DNA of 64,000 nucleotides from DAOMFB01 sp963801475 (GTDB lineage Bacteria; Acidobacteriota; Thermoanaerobaculia; UBA5066), in contig CAWDEX010000001.1 in NCBI GenBank assembly GCA_963801475.1, positions 1,984,001 to 2,048,000 on the forward strand, given 5' to 3'. Positions 1 to 8,500 of the stretch are shown here, piece after piece. Under the pieces are notes generated by a model, which saw nothing but the letters and a program-made list of their open reading frames with translations, was not told the origin of the DNA and did no database searches. Within the stretch, counting starts at the first letter, position 1; the number at the start of each line of letters is the position of its first letter. A program made the position numbers and the translations under genes.

Positions 1-214
1 CGGCGACACCGGGCTTGAGGCCGAGGGCTGCGGCCCGCTTGAAGGCTTCCTTCCTCGCGGCCACCGCCTTCTTGCCCCTCTCCAGGTTGGCCAGCCCTTT
101 CGAATTGTCTTTGCTGTTCTTGTCGTTGTCTGCCCGGGCCGGGCCTGATCCCCAGGCCAGACCCAGCAGCGCCGACATCAGGACCGCGGCGATGGGGAAC
201 TTCCTTCGAAGCAT
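1..214 (-). CDS. Secreted protein of unknown function, N-terminal part only
   Basis: The gene runs off the left edge, so only about 71 residues are visible. It starts at an ATG (212-214 on the complement) preceded by a strong GGAGGAGG ribosome binding site. The N-terminus is a Sec signal peptide: a basic LRRKF start, a hydrophobic stretch, then an alanine-rich probable cleavage site near residue 26 (GPARA/D). The mature start is very charged (DNDKNSKDNSKG) and is followed by a Lys/Arg-rich helix (LERGKKAVAARKEAFKRAA). No family is recognised from this fragment. A perfect CCGTAG-AAA-CTACGG palindrome lies 186 nt upstream and is shared with the TonB receptor operon, so co-regulation is inferred. 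Confidence 0.75.
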   Translation of the reverse strand, partial: MLRRKFPIAAVLMSALLGLAWGSGPARADNDKNSKDNSKGLANLERGKKAVAARKEAFKRAAALGLKPGVA

Positions 215-399
215 CTTCTACCTCCTCCGGTAATCGGTTGAGTTGGACGAGAAAAGAGGGGTCGTCGTCGTGATCGACGGGTGGTGGTGTTCCAAGTGGC
301 GGTAAAGATGCGTCCTAAAGAGGCCCGCCGTAAGCGTGGAAAGCCCGGACAGGACAAAAAATATGTTCAGTACTTGGTACGTAGAGAGGGGAACGTGAT

Positions 400-416
400 T
401 CCGTAGAAACTACGGA
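400..416. promoter_or_regulatory. Perfect 7-3-7 palindrome, candidate response-regulator operator (site A)
   Basis: TCCGTAG, AAA, CTACGGA form perfect 7-base arms around a 3-base centre. The site lies upstream of the minus-strand secreted protein that starts at 214. A CATATT hexamer on the minus strand (360-365) could be its -10 element, which would put the palindrome near -55, a usual activator position. Two near-copies sit upstream of the Cys-rich/TonB receptor genes. The rest of 215-424 holds nothing else I can support. Confidence 0.55.
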
Positions 417-424
417 GAAGGACA

Positions 425-453
425 GCTCGCCCGGCGCCGCTGGCCGGGCGAGC
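425..453 (-). terminator. Hairpin terminator after TonB-dependent receptor gene
   Basis: GCTCGCCCGGC (425-435) pairs perfectly with GCCGGGCGAGC (443-453) around a 7-base loop. It begins 15 nt past the receptor stop codon. On the minus strand it is followed by TGTCCTTCTCC, only weakly T-rich, so this is a plausible but not classical intrinsic terminator. Confidence 0.55.
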
Positions 454-468
454 CGTCACCTCGTCGGG

Positions 469-2787
469 TCAGAACCTCCAGCCGGCGTTCGCGAAGAAGA
501 CCCGCCCCGGCTCGGGGACCTTGATCCCGGACCGGTAGGGGTCGCGCTGGTAGGAGAGGCTTTCATAGTAGAAGCGGTCGAAGAGGTTCGCGACGCCTGC
601 GGTCAGGGAGAGGCCGGCGACGTTCGCGCCGACCCTGAGGTTCGCGATCCCCCACCCCGCGGTCGGTGTCTCCTCGAGGTCGGTGTCGACCCGGTTCTGC
701 GCCGAGGCGAAGACTCCTTCGGCCTCGGCCCACAACGTTCCCGTGTCGTACCGAAGGGCGAGGCGGCCCCGAAGGGGCGGCATCTCGGCGAGGTTCGTGG
801 AGGTGATCTGCTTCGCGGGATCGGGGTCCTGGCTCCCGCGGACGTAGGAGAGATCGCCGGAAAGGAAGAACCGGTCGGACAGCGTCGCCACCCCGCTGAC
901 CTCGCCGCCGAGGAGCGTGGCGTCCACGTTGGCGTACGAGCGGGCGGTCGTGCTCATGACGCCCGGCGCCATGTTGACCCGCGGCTGCTCGTGAATGGCG
1001 ATGAAATCCGTCACCCGGCCCGCGAAGAGGCTCGCGCCCGCGAAGAAGCCGTGGCGGCGGAACGAGAACGCCAGGTCGACCGCCGTGTTCCGGCTCGGAG
1101 AGAGGTCGGGGTTGCCGACCCAGTCGTTCCCTGCCCGTTTCAGGGCGTAGTAGAGCTCGCTCGGCTCGGCGACGCGCGCGTTGCTGCCGATGCCGCCCGA
1201 GACCTCCACTCCGTCGGAGACCCGGTAGACGAGCCGGACGTTCCCCGACGGGAGGACGTCGGAGTACGAGGTCGAGCGCGTCCCGTTGTAGGCGTAGTAG
1301 AGGTTCGTGTTCGCCTTCGCCGGATCCGCGCCGCCCGAGGCCCAGTCGACCCGGGCCCCGGCCGCGAGGCTCATCTTCGCGGAGAGCGGGTGCTTCCATT
1401 CCGCGTAGAAGCCGACGACGTCGGACGTGACGCCGGGGAGGGAGTTCTGGGGCACGTAGGCCGACATGGCCATCTGGGTCGCGGTCTCCCAGAAGCGGTG
1501 GTAGGCCTCGACGCCCGTCGTGATCTCGGAGTAAAGGGCCGCCTCGAGACGGCCGCCGAGGACGCGGGAGTTCGCCATCGTCGCCATGCTGTAACCCAGG
1601 GGCGCCGTCCCGGCGGAAGTTCGGAACTCGTCGGTCATCCAGTGATCCACCTGGGTGTAGTAGCCGTGGAACGCCAGCGAGGAGAGGGCGGCTCCCCCGG
1701 ACGCGAAGTCCCATGAGAACCCGACCCGGTCGGAGCGGTCCCACGGGCTGTCCATCTTCAGGTACGGGTAGAAGACGTCGCTGGCTTCCTGGTGGGTCCA
1801 GGTGACCTCCGCGGAGTGCCTCTCGAAGGGCATGAGCCGGACCTTCCCCCACGCCGTTCCGACGTCGAAGGCGCGGGCCGCCACGGCATCGGCCTTGTAG
1901 TTCGTGATCTCGGTGAAGCGCTTCCCGGAGCCGTCCACGTAGGCGTCCGACGCGCGCCACGAGAATCCGGCGAGGGCCGCGAACGTCGCGTCGCCGAACG
2001 AGACGGTCGCCGCCGGGTTCAGGTAGCCCGCCGAACCCGCCGCGAGGTTCGCCGTGGCGTGCCAGCCCGGGTCGGCCTGTTTCGTCACGATGTTGACGGT
2101 GCCCCCGAGGCTCCCCTGGTTCCTCACGTCGAAGGGGCCCTTCCCGACGTCGATCCGGTCGACCTCGGCGAAGTCCGCGTGGAAGGCGGGAGGATCCATG
2201 TGGTTCGGGCAGGCGCCCTGGACCCGCTGGCCGTCGATCAGGACGTTCAGGTTTCCCGACTGGAGGCCGCGGACGACGACCTCGTTCGCGATGCCTCCCT
2301 TGCGGATCTTCCAGACGCCGGGGGTCGCGGAGAGCGCCTCCCCCACGTCCCGCGCGGGGCTCTCGCGGATCTCCGCCGCTTCGACGCTGTCGCGGGGGGT
2401 GTCGCCGACGACCGTCACCGCCTCCCGGACGGCCGAGACGGCGAGCGTGAAGACGATCTCCTTCGACTCGCCCGGATCGAGGCGGACCGGAGGAAGCGTC
2501 TGGGGCGAAAAGCCGGTCGCCTCCGCCTTGAGGACCCAGGTTCCGGGGACGAGGCCCCGCGCGCGGAAGAGGCCGCGGTCGCCGGCCATCACGCGAACGG
2601 GGGCCGGTCCCTCGGACGGGGTGAGCGTGACGACGGATCCCGGCAGGCCCGCGCCGTTCTGCGCGACGACGGAGCCCGTGAGGGAAGCGGTGGCGGGTTG
2701 AGAGAGGCCCGGGCGGGCGGCGGACAGGCAGACGAGCAGCGCCAGCGCCGCGCCGGAGGCGGATGCGGAGAGCCTTCTGATTCGCAT
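469..2787 (-). CDS. TonB-dependent outer-membrane receptor, probable copper-type (OprC/NosA-like)
   Basis: A 772-residue outer-membrane receptor. It has a signal peptide (about 1-29), a carboxypeptidase-regulatory-like beta-sandwich (about 35-115, starting TASLTGSVVAQNGAG), a TonB plug (about 130-235) and a 22-strand-type barrel ending in an aromatic residue (NAGWRF). In the plug, the segment around CPNHMDPP resembles the Cys/Met/His motif of the TonB-dependent copper receptor family (OprC, NosA), so copper or a copper chelate is the best substrate guess. The start is ATG with GGAGG 7 nt upstream. A small Cys-rich secreted protein lies just upstream and a two-component cluster beyond it. A hairpin terminator follows the stop. 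The receptor class is clear; copper specificity is inferred from the motif and context. Confidence 0.9.
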   Translation of the reverse strand: MRIRRLSASASGAALALLVCLSAARPGLSQPATASLTGSVVAQNGAGLPGSVVTLTPSEGPAPVRVMAGDRGLFRARGLVPGTWVLKAEATGFSPQTLPPVRLDPGESKEIVFTLAVSAVREAVTVVGDTPRDSVEAAEIRESPARDVGEALSATPGVWKIRKGGIANEVVVRGLQSGNLNVLIDGQRVQGACPNHMDPPAFHADFAEVDRIDVGKGPFDVRNQGSLGGTVNIVTKQADPGWHATANLAAGSAGYLNPAATVSFGDATFAALAGFSWRASDAYVDGSGKRFTEITNYKADAVAARAFDVGTAWGKVRLMPFERHSAEVTWTHQEASDVFYPYLKMDSPWDRSDRVGFSWDFASGGAALSSLAFHGYYTQVDHWMTDEFRTSAGTAPLGYSMATMANSRVLGGRLEAALYSEITTGVEAYHRFWETATQMAMSAYVPQNSLPGVTSDVVGFYAEWKHPLSAKMSLAAGARVDWASGGADPAKANTNLYYAYNGTRSTSYSDVLPSGNVRLVYRVSDGVEVSGGIGSNARVAEPSELYYALKRAGNDWVGNPDLSPSRNTAVDLAFSFRRHGFFAGASLFAGRVTDFIAIHEQPRVNMAPGVMSTTARSYANVDATLLGGEVSGVATLSDRFFLSGDLSYVRGSQDPDPAKQITSTNLAEMPPLRGRLALRYDTGTLWAEAEGVFASAQNRVDTDLEETPTAGWGIANLRVGANVAGLSLTAGVANLFDRFYYESLSYQRDPYRSGIKVPEPGRVFFANAGWRF

Positions 2788-2891
2788 GGGGAATCCTCCA
2801 TGAGTCGGGGGCGGATCCCGGGGCCGTCGGCGCGCTCCGCGCCGTCGCGGCCGGCCCCGGCGTGGGAAAAGACGAGGCCGGAGGCGGCTCG

Positions 2892-3260
2892 TCAGTCCCG
2901 GGGAGGAGGGGTCTCGGGGACGGGAAGGCGCGATTTCGCCGGTCCGGGCCGGACCGGGGTCCCCGCGCGGCCGGCGTCGGGCGCCGCGAGGGTCGGAACT
3001 CCCTCGACGAGCGTCGCCGGAAGGCCGACGGTCGGCAGGGGACCTTCCTCCGCATGGCTCTTGACGCCGTCACGGCATCCGCAGGACGAGTCGGGCGGGC
3101 AGGAGCACTCGCCGCCGGACTCCGCGCAGCAGACGCAGGCTGCGTCTCCGCCGCAGGGGCCGGAGAACGGGAAGGCGCCCGCAACGGCCGTGGCCAGGAA
3201 CAGGAGTGCCACCGCGATCGCCGCAAAGCGCGCTCGGGGCCGGGGCTCTCGCCGAAGCAT
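2892..3260 (-). CDS. Small secreted or membrane-anchored Cys-rich protein, possible metal binder
   Basis: About 122 residues. A basic start (MLRREPRPRARF) and one hydrophobic segment (about 10-30) indicate a signal peptide or membrane anchor. This is followed by about 30 residues with eight cysteines, spaced roughly C-x5-C-x-CC-x6-C-x-C-x5-C-x-C, and then a Pro/Gly-rich tail. I chose the ATG at 3260 (AGGAG 11 nt upstream) over a GTG three codons earlier that lies only 2 nt from that AGGAG. The gene precedes the copper-type receptor by about 100 nt on the same strand and has two operator-like sites upstream. A periplasmic metal (copper) buffer or relay is a reasonable inference. I recognise no named family. 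Confidence 0.7.
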   Translation of the reverse strand: MLRREPRPRARFAAIAVALLFLATAVAGAFPFSGPCGGDAACVCCAESGGECSCPPDSSCGCRDGVKSHAEEGPLPTVGLPATLVEGVPTLAAPDAGRAGTPVRPGPAKSRLPVPETPPPRD

Positions 3261-3318
3261 CTTCCCCACGTCTCCTGTCAGGCCCGGAAATGGTGGCGCC
3301 GTTTCGGGTGGAGCGAAA

Positions 3319-3334
3319 CCGCAGAAAACACGGA
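3319..3334. promoter_or_regulatory. Operator-like palindrome, imperfect copy (site B)
   Basis: CCGCAG, AAA, ACACGGA matches the perfect site at 400-416 with a few arm mismatches and the same AAA centre. It lies 59 nt upstream of the Cys-rich gene start and 33 bp (about three helical turns) from site C, so both would face the same side of the DNA. Confidence 0.45.
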
Positions 3335-3351
3335 GGCCGTCCGCCGGACCC

Positions 3352-3367
3352 CCGCAGAAACTACGGA
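3352..3367. promoter_or_regulatory. Operator-like palindrome, near-perfect copy (site C)
   Basis: CCGCAG, AAA, CTACGGA differs from the perfect palindrome at 400-416 by one base in the left arm. With site B it forms a tandem pair between the end of the response regulator gene and the start of the Cys-rich/TonB receptor genes, which are transcribed away from it on the minus strand. Confidence 0.5.
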
Positions 3368-3393
3368 TCCGCCACGCCCCGGGGCGGGGGGGG

Positions 3394-4038
3394 TCAGCCC
3401 GTCAGCTTGTGTTCGACGGCCCATCGGACCAGCTCGGCACGGCTCGTTAGCGCCAGCTTTCCCATGATGTTCGCGCGGTGCGCCTCCACGGTCCGCACCG
3501 AGAGGTCCAGCTCGTCGCCGACTTCGCGGTTGGTGTAACCGCGGACGATGAGCTTGACGACGTCCAGCTCGCGGTTCGTCAGGGCTTCGCGATCGCCGCG
3601 CCGGGGCTGCGGCGTGGCAGGCTTCTGCTCCTCAAGGAGCGCCCGGGTCATGGAAGGGTGAACGTAGATGTCCCCGTTCACGGCCGCCGCGATGGCCGCG
3701 AGAAGCTCCGATTCGAGGGCGCGCTTGACGACGTAAGCCGCGGCGCCGGCGTCCAGCGACGCGCGGAGGAGCGCGGCGTCCTCGTGGACCGTCAGGACCA
3801 CGACCTTGGTACCGGGAAGTTTCTCGTGCAGCTGGCGGGTCACCTCGATCCCTCCGATCCCGGGAATCGAGAGGTCGAGAAGGACGATGTGGGGCTTGAG
3901 GGAGACGGCGGCACGGATCGCCTCGTCGCTCGTCCCCGCCTCGCCGACGACCTGGTAGTTCGTCTCCTCGTCCAGGATGGCGCGCAGGCCGGCCCGGAGA
4001 ACTCCATGGTCGTCGACGATCAGGATCCTAAGGGACAT
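3394..4038 (-). CDS. NarL/FixJ-family response regulator
   Basis: 214 residues. The receiver domain (about 3-120) has acidic residues D9/D10, phospho-acceptor D55 in LLDLS, and a Lys near 105. A LuxR-type helix-turn-helix (about 150-212) contains LTNRELDVVKLIVRGYTN and TVEAHRANIMGKL. The start is the ATG giving MSLRILIVDDHG. It overlaps the end of the upstream histidine kinase gene by 11 nt, so the two are translationally coupled and likely a cognate pair. The protein is a DNA-binding output regulator. The obvious candidate targets are the palindromes at 3319-3334, 3352-3367 and 400-416, although binding is inferred. Confidence 0.95.
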   Translation of the reverse strand: MSLRILIVDDHGVLRAGLRAILDEETNYQVVGEAGTSDEAIRAAVSLKPHIVLLDLSIPGIGGIEVTRQLHEKLPGTKVVVLTVHEDAALLRASLDAGAAAYVVKRALESELLAAIAAAVNGDIYVHPSMTRALLEEQKPATPQPRRGDREALTNRELDVVKLIVRGYTNREVGDELDLSVRTVEAHRANIMGKLALTSRAELVRWAVEHKLTG

Positions 4039-5584
4039 TCGGAACCTCGACGACGAGCGTCGTTCCCGAGCCGGGCCTGCTCTCCATGCGAAGCGTGCCG
4101 CCGAGCATCTCGGCGCGCTCGCGCATGCCCGGGAGACCGAGACCCGGCGCCCTCGCCGCCTCGACGTCGAAGCCATGGCCGTCGTCCTCGACGATCAGGG
4201 TGATCCCCGTCTCCCGCCGCTCGACGACGAGACTGATGCTGCGGGAGCCGGAATGCCGGACGGCGTTCGTCAGCGCCTCCTGGGCGATCCGGTAGAGGGC
4301 GATGTCGAGGTCCGGTGACAGGCGCTTCCCGTCGAAGCCGACCGTCTCCAGGTGGACGACGGGCCCATCCGCCCCGGAGAGCTTGGCAGCCAGCTGCCCC
4401 AGAGCCGGCACCAGCCCGAGATGGTCGAGCGCGGCGGGCCTCAGATCGCTTGCGAGCCGGTGCAGGCCGACCTGCGTCTCGTCGGCGAGCCGCCGGAGGT
4501 CCCGGGCCCGGGCCAGGACCGCTTCGGGGCTTCCCGCCTCGTGTTCCAGGAGGCGCAGGCCGACGGTCAGGGATGCGAGGAGCTGTCCGGCCTCGTCGTG
4601 AAGTTCGCGCGCGACCCTCCGGCGCTCCGCCTCCTGTGTCTCCACGAGTCTCCGCGACAGCAGCTGAAGCCGCTGCCGTGCCGTCCGGACCTCCTCGAAG
4701 AGGCGGCTGTTGGCGATCGCCACCGAGGCAGGCGCCCAGAGCGCCTCGACGAGCTGGACCCGCTCCGGCGTGAAGTAGCCCGGCTCGGCCTTCACCAGGG
4801 TGTAGAGGCCGATGACCTCTCCGCCCGAAAGGAGCGGCACTCCCAGCCAGCTCCGCTCGATTCCGGCTTCCGGCTCGCCGCCCCAGTCCGGGCGGGCGAG
4901 AGTGTCGTCGACGCAGACGGCTCGCCGCGTCTGAAGCACTTCCTCCACGGCCGCGTTCTTCCCGGTGTGAAAGCTGTCGAAAGGCTGGTCGGCGAAGTCG
5001 AGCCTTCCGGACGGCGTGTAGACGGCCCGGACCCTGAGACGCGAGTTGCCCTCGAGAAGCATCACCTTGGCGCGGTCGATCAGAACGACGCGGTTGAGGT
5101 GGTCGAGAAGCGCCGCGAAGACCGCGTCGAGGTCCAGCGACCGGGTGATCGCGACGCTCGCGGACCGGAGCGTCTCGGCCTGCTGCCGGGCCAGCTGCTC
5201 GGCGTGGAAGAGGGCCGAGTGCCTGAAGGCGAGATCCTCCAGCTCTTCCGTTCGCCTTCTCAGCCTCTCGTCGATCCCATGGTGCTCCTCGATCAGCCGG
5301 TTCAGCGGGCGGAAGAGGAGCAGCCAGAGCGCCGGAAAGGCCACCAACACCATGATGGCCGCGTCGAGTACGCTGACCAGCCAGTAGGGCAGCTCCTTCA
5401 CGTCCTCGAGAATCGCCATCGCGACGATCTCGGCCAGGGCGATCGCCAGGACGGTCACGATCGCCGTCCTCATCAGCGACCCCGGCCGGGGCAAGGTCGA
5501 CCCGAACGGTGTCGGTACCGTCCTCTCCGCCTTAGGGGGGGTCTCGGCCGGCGTGTCCGCAGCCTTCATGACGTCCGCCGTCAC
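4028..5584 (-). CDS. Membrane GAF-domain sensor histidine kinase (HisKA_3/NarX-type)
   Basis: About 518 residues. Two hydrophobic helices near the N-terminus (about 35-60 and 70-95) are followed by a helical linker, a GAF domain (about 150-300), a HisKA_3 dimerisation domain with the phospho-His in RRVARELHDEAGQLL (about 335-350), and a HATPase domain with N, G1 and G2 boxes (EALTNAVRHS, VEDDGHGF, GLGLPGMRERAEMLGG). The start chosen is GTG at 5584, whose GTGA overlaps the stop of the upstream kinase and which has GGAG 7 nt before it. ATG at 5569 is the alternative. The gene couples to the response regulator downstream. Confidence 0.92.
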   Translation of the reverse strand: MTADVMKAADTPAETPPKAERTVPTPFGSTLPRPGSLMRTAIVTVLAIALAEIVAMAILEDVKELPYWLVSVLDAAIMVLVAFPALWLLLFRPLNRLIEEHHGIDERLRRRTEELEDLAFRHSALFHAEQLARQQAETLRSASVAITRSLDLDAVFAALLDHLNRVVLIDRAKVMLLEGNSRLRVRAVYTPSGRLDFADQPFDSFHTGKNAAVEEVLQTRRAVCVDDTLARPDWGGEPEAGIERSWLGVPLLSGGEVIGLYTLVKAEPGYFTPERVQLVEALWAPASVAIANSRLFEEVRTARQRLQLLSRRLVETQEAERRRVARELHDEAGQLLASLTVGLRLLEHEAGSPEAVLARARDLRRLADETQVGLHRLASDLRPAALDHLGLVPALGQLAAKLSGADGPVVHLETVGFDGKRLSPDLDIALYRIAQEALTNAVRHSGSRSISLVVERRETGITLIVEDDGHGFDVEAARAPGLGLPGMRERAEMLGGTLRMESRPGSGTTLVVEVPNVP

Positions 5585-8500
5585 GGCCCGACTCCGCCCG
5601 AGTAAACCGCACGGATCGTGGAAACCAGGACATCCGACGGCCTCCCCTTCGTCAGGAAGGCCACGGCGCCGGCCTCGCGCATCGCTGCGGCGATCGTTTC
5701 GTCCTCGTGCATGGACAGGCCGATGACACGAAGGCCGGGCATCTCGGAAGTGATCTGTCGGGTCGCCTCGATGCCGTTCATCCTCGGCATGGCGATGTCC
5801 ATGATGACGACGTCCGGTTGAAGCGACCGGGCCAGCTCGACGGCCTCGACGCCGTCGGCCGCCTCGCCGACCACGTCGATGCCTCCTTCCACGTTGAGGA
5901 GCGCGACGAGCCCCTGGCGGAGGATCTTGTGGTCGTCGGCGATGACGACCCGGATTCGGTCGTCTCGCTTCGGCCGCGACGGGGCGACCCCCGTCTCCTC
6001 GGCCGGCGGCCGGGCAGGAGCCGCCGCCTCGTTGGCGTTCCCTTCCGGCACCGCCGCGGCCGGCGCGATCAGCGTGATGCTGGTTCCGTTCCCCGGAGCG
6101 CTCTCCAGTCTCATGGCACCCCCAATCAGCTCCAGGCGCTGGCGCAGGGAGAAGAGACCGAAGCCAGCGGACTCGTCCCCTCGATCGCGCGGGAAATCCC
6201 GATCGAGCCCCTTTCCGCGGTCTTCCACGCGAACCTCGATCTGTCCGTCCCTCCGCTCCAGGAAGACCCGGGCGGCCCGGACGCCGGAGTGCTTCACCAC
6301 GTTGAACAGAAGCTCCCGGACCGCGTCGAAGAGGAAGACTTTGACCCCTCCGTCGGCGGGTTCGATGAACCCGTCGTCCACGGCGAAGCCGACCTCGAGA
6401 CCATGCTGCTCCCGCATTCGACGGGAGAGCCACGCGAGCCCGCCAGCCAGCCCGCCCTCCTGCAGGACGGGAGGGCTCAGGGCCACGGTGAGCGACCGGC
6501 ACTCCGCGAGGGACTGGTCGAGAAGGTCATCCACTCGCGCCACGAGAGACAGGACGTCTTTCTGAAGGACGCTTCCCTTGAGCGCTTCCAGATTGAACTT
6601 CGCGCCGACGAGGACCTGCTGCAGGTGATCGTGGAGGACGGCCGCCAGACGCTGCCGCTCCCGCCACTCGGTCTGGGAGAGCTCGGACGCGAGGGCCCTG
6701 AGCTGATGCGCCCTTCTTTCGGCCTCGGCCGTCCGCTCGGCCACGCGCGCCTCCAGCGTCTCGTTCAGCTCCCGGAGGCGCTCCTCCGTCTCTCTCGCCG
6801 CGGTGATGTCGACGATGGCGACGGCGCTCCCGGTCACCCTGCCGTCGGAGTCGACGACCGGAGCGGCGCTGTTCAGGACGAAGGCGCGCCGGCCGTCGAA
6901 TCGCTCGATCTCAGCTCGCTGCCCGACGACGGCTCTTCCTTCGCGCAGAGCGATGGCCGAAGCCCATTCCTCCGGCCGGACAGGCTGCCCCGTCTCCATC
7001 CACCACGCCTTGTAAGCTGCGTAGTCGTCCACGGACCTCGTGGGCGGACGCGGGCCGCCCCAGACTTCTTCGAAGGCCCGGTTGGCATGGACGTTTCCGC
7101 CGTGCGCGTCGATGATGGCGATCCCGACGGGCAGGGCCTCCATGACGGCCTCGAGCCGATTCCTCTCCTCGATGGCCTCGCGGCTCGCGGATTCGAGCGC
7201 TCCCGCGGCCCGCTTGCGTTCCGTCACCTCCGCCCCGTAGACGCGGATCCGGTCGGTCCCGGTCACGAGGATCAGCGTCTGCTCGAAGCAGCGGGTCCCC
7301 ACCATGACTTCGCGCACCAGCGCGGGCGTGCCGCCGTCTCGAAGGACCCGCACGACGGACTCCCAATCCTCGAGCCACGGGTGGGCACTCTTCCGCGCCT
7401 CCAGGTCGGGGCAGAGAAGCGCGGCGGACGGGTTCTGGAAGTGGACATGACCCGTGACGTCGGCCTCGACGATCGGAAACGGGTTTCGCCCGGGGAACGA
7501 GGCCAGCCACTCCCGCGTCTCCTCGGCCCGCTTGCGCTCCGTGACGTCCGTGAAGATCACCGCGAAGCGGCCGGGGCCCGAACGCCACGCGAAGGCCTCG
7601 TATTCCCGCTTCAGGGTCGACGCGGGGCCCAGCAGCCTCTCGCCGCGACCGCTGTTCACGACCCGGCCGAAGGCCTCGAGCCAGTAGTTCTCGAGGCCCG
7701 GAACGACGTCCTTCACCAGACGGCCCAGGACCTCCTCTCGCGGCAGGCCCGTCAGCTGACTGAAGGCGGAGTTCACGTCGAGGTAGCGCCAGTTGGAGGG
7801 TCTTCCGCCTTCGTCGAAGATCATCTCGCCGACGACGAGGCCCTCGCTCATCGACTCGAAGAGGGTCCGGTAGCGCTCCTCGCTCTCGCGGAGGGCCTGC
7901 TCGGCCCGGGCATGGGCCGTGCGGGACCGGGCCGAACTGATCCCGTACGCGAGGTCGCCGGAGAGCTCTTTCAGGAGCTTGACCTCTTCTTCCGAGAAGG
8001 GGTCCGCCTTCCGGGAGTAGATCGTGATGGCGCCGAACGCCTTGCCTCCCTCGAGAAGCGGAAAGGCGATCGAGGACGCGTAGCCGCGCTTCAGCGCCTC
8101 CTCGCGCCACGGAGCGAAGACAGGATCCGTCAGCATGTTCCGACAGATGGCGGGCCGTCCGGTCCGGATCGCCGTCCCCGTGGGGCCGCGCCCTCGCTCC
8201 GTATCGGCCCAGGAGATCCCGAGCGAGTCGAGATATCCCTCCTCGAAGCCGGCGTACGCGACGGGCCGGACCGACTTGCCGGCGTCGTCTTCGACGACGC
8301 CGATCCAGGCCATGGCGTGACCGCATTCCTCGACGACGATCCGGCAGGTTTCCTGCATGAGGCTCTTCTCGTCGCTGGCGCGCATCAGGGCCTGATCGCT
8401 CTCGCTGATGGCCCTGAGGGTCCGGTTCAGCCTGTGAAGCTCCTGATAGCCCTGCCTGGCGTCCGCTATCTCGCGATTCGAGGAGCGCCGGCCGACGGAC

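Noticed and set aside
5585..6502. Extension of the membrane sensor kinase to 6502
   Set aside because: The added part is the frame-shifted shadow of the upstream kinase and would overlap it by 900 nt.
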